64,000 nucleotides of DNA, from assembly GCF_000967495.1 (NCBI RefSeq), contig NZ_JXXU01000001.1, positions 62,001 through 126,000 on the forward strand, given 5' to 3'. Each line of letters opens with the position of its first letter. Within the stretch, counting starts at the first letter, position 1. The stretch is from Vibrio neptunius. GTDB taxonomy: Bacteria > Pseudomonadota > Gammaproteobacteria > Enterobacterales > Vibrionaceae. Shown in pieces: positions 19,301 to 26,557 of the stretch. A program made the position numbers and the translations under genes. The notes below the pieces were generated by a model. That model searched no databases and was not told where the DNA came from. It saw only the letters and a list, made by a program, of their open reading frames with translations.

Positions 19301-20047
19301 AACGTTTGCTAAATTCTCCTTTAATTGGTCGACTTTTGCTGAGAAAGTCTCAATACTAACGGTCACTGTTTCAGACGGAAGTGGTTTCTGGAAAATCTGA
19401 GCTAGCTTATGCGCTTCTGCATCAAGCGTACATGTCTTGATTGCCTGATTATAGGCAGAGACTTCCTTTTGAAGGCGTTGCATAGTGGCCGTTTCGCTGT
19501 AAAAGAAACTACTCATGTAAGAGAGAGAGCTTGGCGAAGGCAATGGCGCTGGGCATAAATAACCAGTGATAGACTTTGCCGCTTGTTCCAATTTCGACAT
19601 CGGTGTGCTTGTCGGTAACCTTGAGTCTTCCACTGCTTTGCGGTCTGCTTGAATCTGTCTATTATCTCTCTGAACTAATTGGGGTTCTTTTTTCTCAACA
19701 CTCACCGAGCCCTGTGTCAACTGTTTGACCAAGCGAGATGTTAGAGGTGTCTGGCCACTAAAATCCATCTTGTTTGCTACCTTCCCAGCAAACTCTTCAC
19801 CGTATTCGTGCGCAAGCGCACTCAGGAACACGCCCAGTGTTTTGAGATTTCCCTCGGTTTGTTTTTGGACAAACTCCTGAACTGCACTCAGATCACTTAG
19901 TAAAGGAATCTGGGTTAGCCATTGCATCACCTTTTCAGCAAAGCTGAACTGAGATTTGACGATAACCGGATCGCCAGAAGCATTATCACTCAATACTAGC
20001 TGGCTATTGTCGACATTGGCTGTAAATTGGTTTAATTCAATCGGCAT
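16316..20047 (-). CDS. Predicted 1243-residue T3SS effector, unrecognised family
   Basis: Very large protein with no counterpart between ssaL and ssaM in SPI-2 or in Edwardsiella as I know them. The N-terminus is polar, without a signal peptide, as in T3SS substrates. Residues of about 130-880 are mostly charged helix and probable coiled coil, with conspicuous Gln, Leu, Lys and Glu. Two hydrophobic zones follow: about 905-965 (Ala/Gly/Val-rich, broken) and about 1052-1111 (strongly Ala/Ile/Gly-rich). A polar helical tail of about 132 residues ends the protein. Its ATG overlaps the preceding small chaperone-like gene by 11 bp behind GGAGG, implying a cognate pair. No catalytic motif is recognised. 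The paired hydrophobic zones suggest insertion into a host membrane, but this is inference. Confidence 0.6.
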   Translation of the reverse strand: MPIELNQFTANVDNSQLVLSDNASGDPVIVKSQFSFAEKVMQWLTQIPLLSDLSAVQEFVQKQTEGNLKTLGVFLSALAHEYGEEFAGKVANKMDFSGQTPLTSRLVKQLTQGSVSVEKKEPQLVQRDNRQIQADRKAVEDSRLPTSTPMSKLEQAAKSITGYLCPAPLPSPSSLSYMSSFFYSETATMQRLQKEVSAYNQAIKTCTLDAEAHKLAQIFQKPLPSETVTVSIETFSAKVDQLKENLANVESAIDQLANDQQNDVKQLKRAMFKENDRLDKIKSLANIYRQAWQSESEDYKAFSTFYETCSPALKSTLTPELARLSFELINNSPSLDSETLANRLSDKLVQYASDMSTVNLRVLSEVLAEKVPSLADDVFMPFPKKEQKAQLGAINLIKQALKQSRTELLEEQKGIEARLDIPSKINQLRHSAAVFAKEMQQFFESDSTVEDQFSATLAALTGNVWLVVKGDNLLPDELTDYDDLDLTDQIRNELDQIHISDKTRKLAEDVIQAQHRLSWLDRENSVTHERNNRAGINIYADIESKQLADNITQNLTLYADYLDEKVSAAKAYVASLDALAQEMICDGVTKQLIVMRSEAERQLTRLTNLAEQCGTVQMAQDTKVLLGNKLARLDTMLDRTVDANTKRLNLQGFLSFLSPLRANNDQVRALILEREELQLELNKQENYVVDLHGKNWRNQPHISSEKEVKTLKRLELSMASLVQDIELLDDEYEKSMLELTRFDREVIKEKGYPGVSGNSLESWSAWVKQNVAGHWSGDYRPDLSTLILERQMAKVGIQSYTEAYQKLYSTLTSGEVSSNYQGVMNTLGQLHNWAMAHPVESQALAGNLTHAYQIISSNSGWFGNDLAAMASTVWKTGSVENQVKDILQGRREFLPSHESMSMTAEMIALIHLAQCAPYIAGAVKGASGSGVIATGASQLVAALVPGAPLMKPMASMIGGLVQTWSERKMANVVNRNRSTEVMVNALMAGIHKQGSFNDRAKAIASYAMQRQALQDIGTLSRDCFETSKAGAMSRMWQDAKNTWQEMNWKAKSFTVATTAAVSIGAAAIAALSVIAIVGTGGIAIAIAAIAGACATPLGALLARTALNLIASTNFLGMNDAHNRAKENMTQQRIDEALQRLANKTKDDQRLGDLLGDSLKDAGQLIQLNHLPEDQQETSFRYQIASIASEREQQVIEQNTLSKAKLIETAKSYVPESLLKDENGNIDWENCYQQVEQALVKQTA

Positions 20048-20468
20048 AGCAAACGCCTCCTAAGGATGTGACATGTTTATTGAGTGGATAGCCTTGATGA
20101 AATTCGCTATGCAATTGGTCATATTGATTAACCACTTCTGTCAGTTGTTCGAAGATCTCATCACCGCTTTGAGGAGATTGAATTACAACCTGATACAGGA
20201 GCGCACGACTGCTCTCCTCAAAGAAAATATAGCCACTATCCAACTTGTTTAACTCATGGTTGAGCTTTAGTGCTTGTTTGAAGGTCTCCCTTTCATTTTC
20301 TGGTTCAACTTTGGTCAACATGCATCTCAGCACCCAATCGTCATTTTTCGGTGCAATCGACACCATAAGCTGCTCATCCCAAAGCAAAAGACATTGATTT
20401 GACTGGTCAAAGACCAGCGGTAGTCCTAATTTTTCGCCAAGACGAGCTAGCAATAGTTCATGACTCAT
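20037..20468 (-). CDS. CesT/class I-type T3SS chaperone
   Basis: Small acidic protein of 143 residues (start ATG at 20468 behind GGGGGAG). The pattern is that of the CesT/SycE fold: an N-terminal helix (LLLARLGEKLGLPL), then beta strands with CLLLWDEQLMVSI and a VLRCML strand, a helix, and SGYIFFEESSRALLYQVVI. Such chaperones keep one effector soluble and hand it to the ATPase. Its gene ends inside the start of the 1243-residue protein, so that protein is the likely client. Salmonella has no chaperone gene at this point between ssaL and ssaM. Confidence 0.7.
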   Translation of the reverse strand: MSHELLLARLGEKLGLPLVFDQSNQCLLLWDEQLMVSIAPKNDDWVLRCMLTKVEPENERETFKQALKLNHELNKLDSGYIFFEESSRALLYQVVIQSPQSGDEIFEQLTEVVNQYDQLHSEFHQGYPLNKHVTSLGGVCYAD

Positions 20469-20494
20469 CGTTTTTCTCCCCCTTAACGGATTGA

Positions 20495-21508
20495 TCATTC
20501 ATTCCACTGATCTAAAAGTTCCAGCATGGCTTCCTGAACATGCTCTTTTTGTTCGGGATCTCGGTAACAAGTTTCTGACATGACTGCCATCAGCTCTTTC
20601 CACCGCCGTAAAAATATAACTCGACGCTCATCCACCAGCGCTAATCGGCCGATGATCAATGACAAGGCGTCGGGATAAATCCAAGATTGCTCTAACAGCT
20701 CTATCGTGGCAGACATCACCGATTGCGGTTCCAACGCCATGGCCTTAGCCAGCGAAACGCAGTGGTCTTCAAACGTGAGAAAAAGTAGTAATCGTTTAAG
20801 ATCATTAATGGTTGCCACCACTTTGGTCATATCATCCGTTCTCTGTCCTTCATCAAGGGGCTCCGCCATCGAGCGAATTAGAATTCGAATATATTGTCGG
20901 CGATTTTCATGGCGCTCCAAGAGTTCAAACCAATGAGCCAAGCCCTTCTCACCACGTTTCGCATGCTGATACAGTTGGCGTACCGCACGTAAGCCTTTCT
21001 TATCAACATTCATTCCTTGTGCCGCAGCGATAATTTCTAGCTCTATTTCTTCCTCGGCGAGCAAAGTCATAAGACGTTTCTTAATCTGCTTTTTTATTTC
21101 GGGATCTAGACCTTTGAAACCAAGCAGTGAGGTCAAAACCAGTGCCATTTTCCCTTTGTCTAAACCCGATTTTTCTAGCGCAGTGAAAATCTGAGAAGCA
21201 TCTTTCATTTGTGATAGTTGCTCTGAGATCCGATTTATGGATTGGCGTGCTAGCTTATCCATTTGTTGAAGCAGCTTCTCTATTCCATTCATCATTGGAT
21301 CTTGTGCTTTTGATGCAAGGTTCATACGCTTCATCATGCTACTAAGTCCAAGGCTTAACCCCTCCATGGTTTCCTCCATAGCTTCCGCCCTTACTTCGGC
21401 TAGTGCCGCGCTTGCCAAAGTCGCAGTAGACTCATTGGCTGGTGCCGCCGAGGCGGTACTTTGCGGAAATGCATGAAATTCAGTATTGGTGTTTCCTTCA
21501 ACTCTCAT
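20495..21508 (-). CDS. ssaL: T3SS gatekeeper SsaL-like (SctW)
   Basis: Gatekeeper of the SctW family (SsaL, SepL, YopN/TyeA) that fixes the order of translocator then effector secretion. It has 337 residues against about 338 in Salmonella. The protein is helical, with the conserved block MEETMEGLSLGLSSMMKRM near residue 42, and a C-terminal half like TyeA. It sits after ssaK with a 12-bp gap and is followed 26 bp on by the chaperone gene. Call by length, position and helical pattern. Confidence 0.85.
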   Translation of the reverse strand: MRVEGNTNTEFHAFPQSTASAAPANESTATLASAALAEVRAEAMEETMEGLSLGLSSMMKRMNLASKAQDPMMNGIEKLLQQMDKLARQSINRISEQLSQMKDASQIFTALEKSGLDKGKMALVLTSLLGFKGLDPEIKKQIKKRLMTLLAEEEIELEIIAAAQGMNVDKKGLRAVRQLYQHAKRGEKGLAHWFELLERHENRRQYIRILIRSMAEPLDEGQRTDDMTKVVATINDLKRLLLFLTFEDHCVSLAKAMALEPQSVMSATIELLEQSWIYPDALSLIIGRLALVDERRVIFLRRWKELMAVMSETCYRDPEQKEHVQEAMLELLDQWNE

Positions 21509-21520
21509 TGCAAAACTCTC

Positions 21521-22174
21521 TCAAGCGGTTGACTGTTGATCTGAAGCCTTTGAAAACGAATCAAGCAATATCTGTAATTGCTGATCCAGATCGATTCGAA
21601 TTACCAGACAGTCAGACGTGAGCTCAGCTTGTGCTTGGTTAAGTTCGGCTTTAATCTGCACATTCAACTGCTCACCAAATTCTTTTTTTAATCTCGAATA
21701 GTGTGCTTGTGGTACAAACAGGGTCAGGTTTTCTTTATCTACCTGATAGGCAATTTGGTCGCTTATCCTCTTAACCAAGAACTGACAAATGTCTTGCTCT
21801 GTGGACCACTGCTCAAGCACTTTGCGAACTTGCTGACGGATGCGTCCTGTAAGGTTTTCTATTAAACTCCGTTCAAGTTCGCCTTGGTCTACAAGCCAAC
21901 TAACGGACTCACTCACAGCTTTTTTCTGCGCTTGCTCTCGCCATGCGGTTTCCAATTGTTCCGATTTTTCACGAGCTGTCTGAAGTATGTGCTCTGCTTG
22001 TTGACGAGCTTCATCTCTTTTCGAACGTGCATGGCGAACGATGGCGGCAATGCGCTGACGCGCTTTCAATTCACAATGATTTCTGCGAATGGCATTATCT
22101 ACTTGCTGCTTTGACACCGTATTGCCACACTTATCTAGCTCACAATGTGTTACTGATATAGTGAATGGCTTCAT
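21521..22174 (-). CDS. ssaK: T3SS stator SsaK-like (SctL)
   Basis: Stator/peripheral-stalk protein of the HrpE/YscL/FliH family, 217 residues (SsaK 224). A long charged N-terminal helix (about 25-100) precedes a globular C-terminus, typical of the family, which anchors SctN to the sorting platform. The start overlaps the upstream sctK-like gene by 4 bp. Confidence 0.85.
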   Translation of the reverse strand: MKPFTISVTHCELDKCGNTVSKQQVDNAIRRNHCELKARQRIAAIVRHARSKRDEARQQAEHILQTAREKSEQLETAWREQAQKKAVSESVSWLVDQGELERSLIENLTGRIRQQVRKVLEQWSTEQDICQFLVKRISDQIAYQVDKENLTLFVPQAHYSRLKKEFGEQLNVQIKAELNQAQAELTSDCLVIRIDLDQQLQILLDSFSKASDQQSTA

Positions 22175-22749
22175 AGAAAACGCTCCAATCTAAATATCCA
22201 ACTTTCGACCTTCTCAGTATCCTCCTGAGTAAGTGTTATCGGGGTATCGAGCACTGGTAAGCTCAGGCGAAGTAGCAACCAAAAAGGTTGATCCTTCCAA
22301 ATGGAGTAAATAGCGCTGGTACTAAAACGCTCTGCCTGTTCCAGTACATTGCTCGCAGACCATGCTGGTGGCTCAGAGCCTGCTGGCCATAGTGCGATTA
22401 ATTGTTCAATTTGAGTCTGAGTAAATGTCTGCAATAGGACTCGTCGATACGTGCTATCCCACAAGTAATCTGGGCAGTTTTGCGACAATAGTCCGGCAGC
22501 TGTTGCCAATAGAGAAATCCTTGGTAATACAGGCAGCCACTTTTTCATTTCCTCTGAGCACTCTTCTAACCAAATCGATTGGCACTCGACGCGGCTTAGG
22601 ATGGCACTATCAAGACGCTGACGCACCAACGGGTTGCGCTCCGGAATGGATTGCCAAGGCTCTAAATTCAGCTTCGTCCACCATTGCGCATGCAATCTTG
22701 AGCTGACTTGCCTCAGTGTTTTGTTTAGTGATAGCGTATCAATAGACAT
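22171..22749 (-). CDS. SctK-like sorting-platform adaptor (STM1410 position)
   Basis: Protein of 192 residues between ssaJ and ssaK, where SPI-2 carries the small unnamed gene STM1410 and other systems carry sctK. SctK proteins link the sorting-platform pods to the membrane ring and diverge strongly. Tryptophan-rich and leucine-rich with no recognised motif; the call is by position and size. It begins 2 bp after ssaJ and overlaps ssaK by 4 bp. Confidence 0.65.
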   Translation of the reverse strand: MSIDTLSLNKTLRQVSSRLHAQWWTKLNLEPWQSIPERNPLVRQRLDSAILSRVECQSIWLEECSEEMKKWLPVLPRISLLATAAGLLSQNCPDYLWDSTYRRVLLQTFTQTQIEQLIALWPAGSEPPAWSASNVLEQAERFSTSAIYSIWKDQPFWLLLRLSLPVLDTPITLTQEDTEKVESWIFRLERFL

Positions 22750-22751
22750 GA

Positions 22752-23480
22752 TCAGCTCTCTTTCCTTCGGCTAAGCCCCAACCCAGCAACGCCAGCAATG
22801 AGTACACTGCCTAAACCAACGGTCACTGGGGTTTTGTTTGCTACCACCCAGTTCTGAACATCATCCCAGTCTGAGCTAGATTCTACGACTGGCTGATAAC
22901 GGAAGTCTGCGGGCTGTAAGAATAGGCTGATGTTTTCATATTGCAGATCTGGGACTGCATTTTTGATCAAATTCCGAATCTGAGACTCTGAATTGCCTAA
23001 GTTCGCCTCCGGTGAATACTTGATGTAAACAGCCGCCGATTTGTCACTCGGTACCGTTCGCCCTGTAGACGCATTTTTGTCACTTTGAGCAATAGAGACC
23101 CGTGCACTGATGACACCATCCATACTAGATAGCGTTCTCTCCAATTGCTGCTCTTTTAAATAACTCATTTTGGCCTCTTCCTGAGCGGGAGAAGAGACAA
23201 GCTGGCCTGAAGGAAATAGCTGTTCAATACCGACATATTCGGCCTTCGGGTAACCATTTTGTCTTAATAATTCGACTGCATTAATGAATTGATCTTTTTC
23301 GATCTTAAGCGTTACCTTGCCCGTTTTTGCGTCAGTTTCTGAACTTGCGTCAATATGATTGAGCATGAGCAATGCCACCATTTGGTTGGCTTCAGACTGC
23401 GGCAGGTTCTGGTAGAGTTCGACTTTACAACCTGTCAACAGCAAAGCCATCACTAAGGCTAGCCATCTGAACTTTTTCAT
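22752..23480 (-). CDS. ssaJ: T3SS inner-ring lipoprotein SsaJ-like (SctJ)
   Basis: Inner-membrane ring lipoprotein of the YscJ/PrgK/FliF family, 242 residues (SsaJ 249). Lipobox LLLTGC at residues 14-19; ring-building motifs include YQNLPQSEANQM and GYPKAEYVGIEQLFP. A C-terminal TM (about 216-235) is followed by the short RRKES tail. It overlaps ssaI by 4 bp. Firm family assignment. Confidence 0.95.
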   Translation of the reverse strand: MKKFRWLALVMALLLTGCKVELYQNLPQSEANQMVALLMLNHIDASSETDAKTGKVTLKIEKDQFINAVELLRQNGYPKAEYVGIEQLFPSGQLVSSPAQEEAKMSYLKEQQLERTLSSMDGVISARVSIAQSDKNASTGRTVPSDKSAAVYIKYSPEANLGNSESQIRNLIKNAVPDLQYENISLFLQPADFRYQPVVESSSDWDDVQNWVVANKTPVTVGLGSVLIAGVAGLGLSRRKES

Positions 23481-23782
23481 TGCATTGTCACCAGTTTATT
23501 AATCGATTGAGATAGGCTCCCGGCTGTTTTCGCTGCCAGATCGACTTCCACTAGCGCTCTTGTCACCATGGTTTGGCTTTGAATGGCCTGATCGGGTGAA
23601 ATTCCCATTGGCGCATTGGAGTTAGGCATTGGGCCGACAATATCATTGAGCTTGGATGTTTCCTGCGTATTCTGTTGCATCAATTGACTGAACTTATCAA
23701 CCATGGCTTTGTCCGGATTGATTGTCTCTGTCTGTGTCTCCAGAGCCGAATATGTTGCCTTAGCTATTGCACTCAGTTCCAT
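23477..23782 (-). CDS. ssaI: T3SS inner-rod protein SsaI-like (SctI)
   Basis: Protein of 101 residues (SsaI 82) in the inner-rod slot between ssaH and ssaJ. The C-terminal helix (ALVEVDLAAKTAGSLSQSI) shows the conserved SctI pattern that lets rod and needle subunits stack. Overlaps ssaH by 23 bp and ssaJ by 4 bp. Confidence 0.8.
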   Translation of the reverse strand: MELSAIAKATYSALETQTETINPDKAMVDKFSQLMQQNTQETSKLNDIVGPMPNSNAPMGISPDQAIQSQTMVTRALVEVDLAAKTAGSLSQSINKLVTMQ

Positions 23783-24077
23783 GTGAACCTCCGGTTATCA
23801 ATGAACAAATTTTTTGCGTGTCTGCACTTTCAGCGGTTGAGGAGTACAAAAAGCGCAGTCCTTCAGCTTGAGGGGTATCTAACCCATTAAGGGAACGTAT
23901 CGCCTGAGCTCTTTTGTCCAAAGCAAAGTAGATCAAGCTTGCACAAATACGTCTATCTCCTTCATCTTCAATCAGCGATGAAAATGCATTGAGTATGCTA
24001 AGTGCTTGCTTTTCGAGTCCGTGGTTTGCGGCCGCCAACGCAGCTTCAACAAGCAGCTGTTTGTCTGAACTTTTCAT
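23760..24077 (-). CDS. ssaH: SsaH-like needle co-chaperone (SctG type)
   Basis: Protein of 105 residues with helical TPR-like repeats (ALAAANHGLEKQALSILNA, ICASLIYFALDKRAQAI), the pattern of the YscG/EscG/SsaH family. These proteins team with an YscE/SsaE partner, here the 62-residue product at 37804, to keep the needle subunit from polymerising in the cytoplasm. Starts within the end of ssaG (4-bp overlap). Confidence 0.75.
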   Translation of the reverse strand: MKSSDKQLLVEAALAAANHGLEKQALSILNAFSSLIEDEGDRRICASLIYFALDKRAQAIRSLNGLDTPQAEGLRFLYSSTAESADTQKICSLITGGSHGTECNS

Positions 24078-24289
24078 ATCTTCGCTATGATCCCCTGCAC
24101 CATATCTTTCACGGCTTTGATCAAAGCACTCTCATACCCCAGAAAATTAGAGTATTGCTGAACCGAAAATTGAGCTTGTAGCATTTGATCAGGGTTATTC
24201 GGGTCCGCTTGTGCCATTTTTGTTTTAATGTCTTGAGCAGATTGAGCTGACATTTGGGACAATTGATTGATAATTGCATTAAGATCCAT
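24074..24289 (-). CDS. ssaG: T3SS needle protein SsaG-like (SctF)
   Basis: Needle subunit of 71 residues, the same length as Salmonella SsaG. Two helices separated by a turn with the P-x-x-P/D family pattern (ADPNNPDQMLQAQ), then the conserved C-terminal helix that lines the needle channel. It lies 9 bp after the AraC-type regulator gene, so needle, rod and ring genes are transcribed with their own activator. Confidence 0.9.
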   Translation of the reverse strand: MDLNAIINQLSQMSAQSAQDIKTKMAQADPNNPDQMLQAQFSVQQYSNFLGYESALIKAVKDMVQGIIAKI

Positions 24290-24298
24290 GATGACCTC

Positions 24299-25000
24299 CT
24301 ATCTTTTACCGGCGCGTAAATCTGATGGGCTGCATTGATAACGCTTTTTGAATGCACCGATAAAATGAGAATGACTGCTAAAACCCGCATCAAAAGCGAC
24401 GTCAGCTATTTTTCGATTTGTTTCTAGAATCACCTGTTTCGCATAGCTTAAGCGTTGTTCGGTCAGCCAAGCTTTGGTTGATTGACCATAGTATTTGTAG
24501 AAAGCTGTATTGAGCTTTGTCACTTCCATTCCAAGTTGCTCTGCGTAGCGGGATACTGACCATTGCTCATAAAGATGCTTGTTTACGAAATCAAATACTT
24601 TGTCATTTGGGTCTGCGTATTGGTTAAGCAACTCTGAAAAATATGGCTTGTTCATCTCAAGACAGTAGGTAAAAACAAAGCGCAGCATGACTTCTTTGTT
24701 TACTTTATGAAGCTGCTGAATGACGTTAACAAGCTCATCAAAGACTGGGACAGTTTCTATTTCACCGTTGATTGTTCGTAGTCCAGTATGATTATGTGTT
24801 ATCAGCTCAGTCAGTAATGGATAAACCTGACAAATCTCACCAGGATAGAAAAACACACTCATCCAATCACTGCGACTCGCTGCGTGTATTTCAGCTTCTT
24901 CTCCGATCATAACGAGCTGATTTCCCGCCACCTCTGTTCGTTTTCCTTGATAATCGATATGACCTGGCTTAAGGAACAAGACCACCTGTAATGCTTTCAT
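24299..25000 (-). CDS. AraC-family T3SS regulator, EsrC-like
   Basis: Transcription factor of 233 residues: N-terminal sensing/dimerisation half and a C-terminal double helix-turn-helix of the AraC/XylS type (about 140-230, with IADVAFDAGFSSHSHFIGAF and the end motif CSPSDLR). In Edwardsiella the AraC protein EsrC (about 230 residues) is encoded inside the T3SS cluster and is turned on by EsrB; Salmonella SPI-2 has none. Position and size make this an EsrC counterpart. It heads the ssaG-L operon and carries a palindromic operator centred 69.5 bp upstream of its start. Confidence 0.85.
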   Translation of the reverse strand: MKALQVVLFLKPGHIDYQGKRTEVAGNQLVMIGEEAEIHAASRSDWMSVFFYPGEICQVYPLLTELITHNHTGLRTINGEIETVPVFDELVNVIQQLHKVNKEVMLRFVFTYCLEMNKPYFSELLNQYADPNDKVFDFVNKHLYEQWSVSRYAEQLGMEVTKLNTAFYKYYGQSTKAWLTEQRLSYAKQVILETNRKIADVAFDAGFSSHSHFIGAFKKRYQCSPSDLRAGKR

Positions 25001-25060
25001 ATCAACGACCTTCTTTTCGTTTTGTTGTGTTTAGTCTGCTTGGATCAAGCTCAGGTAGGT

Positions 25061-25078
25061 ATCAGGTGAACACCTGAA
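25061..25078 (-). promoter_or_regulatory. T3SS palindrome, copy 2 (upstream of the AraC gene)
   Basis: ATCAGGT-gaac-ACCTGAA, centred 69.5 bp upstream of the EsrC-like start and 211 bp upstream of the divergent permuted-papain gene. An extra direct half site TCAGGT at 25051-25056 lies one helical turn nearer the regulator gene. Confidence 0.8.
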
Positions 25079-25280
25079 TTCATTGTTGTAAGGTCATGAG
25101 GGGTTGCCCCTAGCTATCGATTTGTAAACCGCGTTCCTTGTATTAGCTAAACTGGTTAACAGATAAGTAATATTGATCACTGCCTAAAAATCACCCCTAC
25201 AAATAGATTTGTTAGTTACAAGGTTCTACAATTTGTGAATACCCTATTTTTCATAGATATAACTGCACAGGTGCCGTCGC

Positions 25281-26303
25281 ATGTTCAATAAAAAAGTCAT
25301 CAGTACACAACATCAATACGATCACCTGAAAGAAGTTACGCTACAACCGGGTGATGTGATTATTGCTAAAATGTTTCCTGGACACGCTTCAAAACCAACA
25401 GAAGTTTTGATTCCTATGATGCAAGATTCTTTCATTCATAAGAAATCTTTAGACGAGAAAGCAGGGATGCAGTTACAAGGCTCAGGAACGTCCGAACACG
25501 CTGCTTTAGCGATATCGAAAGATGAAATTGCTGAAGCGAGCGGAGAAGGTGTCGTAAGGTCTATGGCCCTAACCAGTAAACGAAAGAATGGCTGGGTTGT
25601 ATTTAGATGTTCCGACAAGGTGTTAGCCAACGGCGCGAGCAAGATAGCCGCTGCTTTGTGTAAACACAATGTGAATACTAGAGACAAAGACTTCTTGTAT
25701 AAAAACAATATCACCGGTGGTAAATATGACAAAATTGGCTCTATCTCATCACTTTTAAAGAAAAGAAACTTCAACTCTGGGACCAATCAGTATATTCAAG
25801 ACATTCTAGATTTCGTTTATGGGATAAGTAAACGAGCTCCCAACATGTTCTGTTCAGAATTAAGTGCATCGGTATATGAGTGCGCGTCGGTCGCTCAATA
25901 CGGAAAAACCTGTTTTGGCTCCGATCCAAGAGCCGTTACCCCTAAATATTTAGAGCACTTAGTTAATACAAGTAGCCTGTTTAATTTGGTCGGTAAAGTG
26001 CCGCCTAGTCCGCTGTTCTCTCACACTCATATGGCGGCAATGAAATATCAATCCGCGCTCAAATTTAGACAGAGCAAGGCGTCAAAAACACTCTTGGTTT
26101 GTATGTTGGATCTGATCAAGATCGGAACGTTTGGTGAATTATTGTATTTCTATGAGGAGTGTTTTGGATTTAGAGTTAATCCCGCTTACAGGGACAGCAT
26201 TGAGCCGTTTATTATCTCAGGCAACTTACGAGCAAAAAGAAGCGGCAGACTCTACAATATTGTTTTCAAAGAGATAGGCACTATGAGTTACTTTCGCCGG
26301 TGA
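25281..26303 (+). CDS. Permuted papain-like (NlpC/P60, RID/IcsB-like) protein, likely T3SS effector
   Basis: Protein of 340 residues without signal peptide or TM helix. It shows the order of the circularly permuted papain fold (YiiX/C92, also MARTX RID and Shigella IcsB/Burkholderia BopA). The signs are an opening LQPGDVIIAK, catalytic His73 in SEHAALAI, acidic residue in EIAEASGEG (Glu83 or Glu86), GGKYDKIGS, catalytic Cys191 in MFCSEL, then VTPKYLEHLV. RID and IcsB are lysine fatty-acyltransferases acting on host Rho GTPases; other members are amidases. The gene is divergent from the T3SS AraC regulator and shares its operator region, which argues for an injected effector. Activity and host target are inference. 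Confidence 0.65.
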   Translation: MFNKKVISTQHQYDHLKEVTLQPGDVIIAKMFPGHASKPTEVLIPMMQDSFIHKKSLDEKAGMQLQGSGTSEHAALAISKDEIAEASGEGVVRSMALTSKRKNGWVVFRCSDKVLANGASKIAAALCKHNVNTRDKDFLYKNNITGGKYDKIGSISSLLKKRNFNSGTNQYIQDILDFVYGISKRAPNMFCSELSASVYECASVAQYGKTCFGSDPRAVTPKYLEHLVNTSSLFNLVGKVPPSPLFSHTHMAAMKYQSALKFRQSKASKTLLVCMLDLIKIGTFGELLYFYEECFGFRVNPAYRDSIEPFIISGNLRAKRSGRLYNIVFKEIGTMSYFRR

Positions 26304-26557
26304 CACGAAAACGTGCCTCAATTTAATTGAGCTCTATTCTACCATGCCAGCTTTAGCCTAAGGTCTTACCTGCGGCCAAGCTGGTCATTTTTAGTTTATT
26401 GTTTCTAATAGCAAAATCTTTAATACCAATAAAAACAATAACAATTAATAACTCAAGTCTCATTAAAATCCACCTAAACCTCTAATTATTAAGACAATAT
26501 TTGCACTCCATCATTTCTATCCTAACCTTAGAGCATACAACATGCAGGAGAGCCTCG

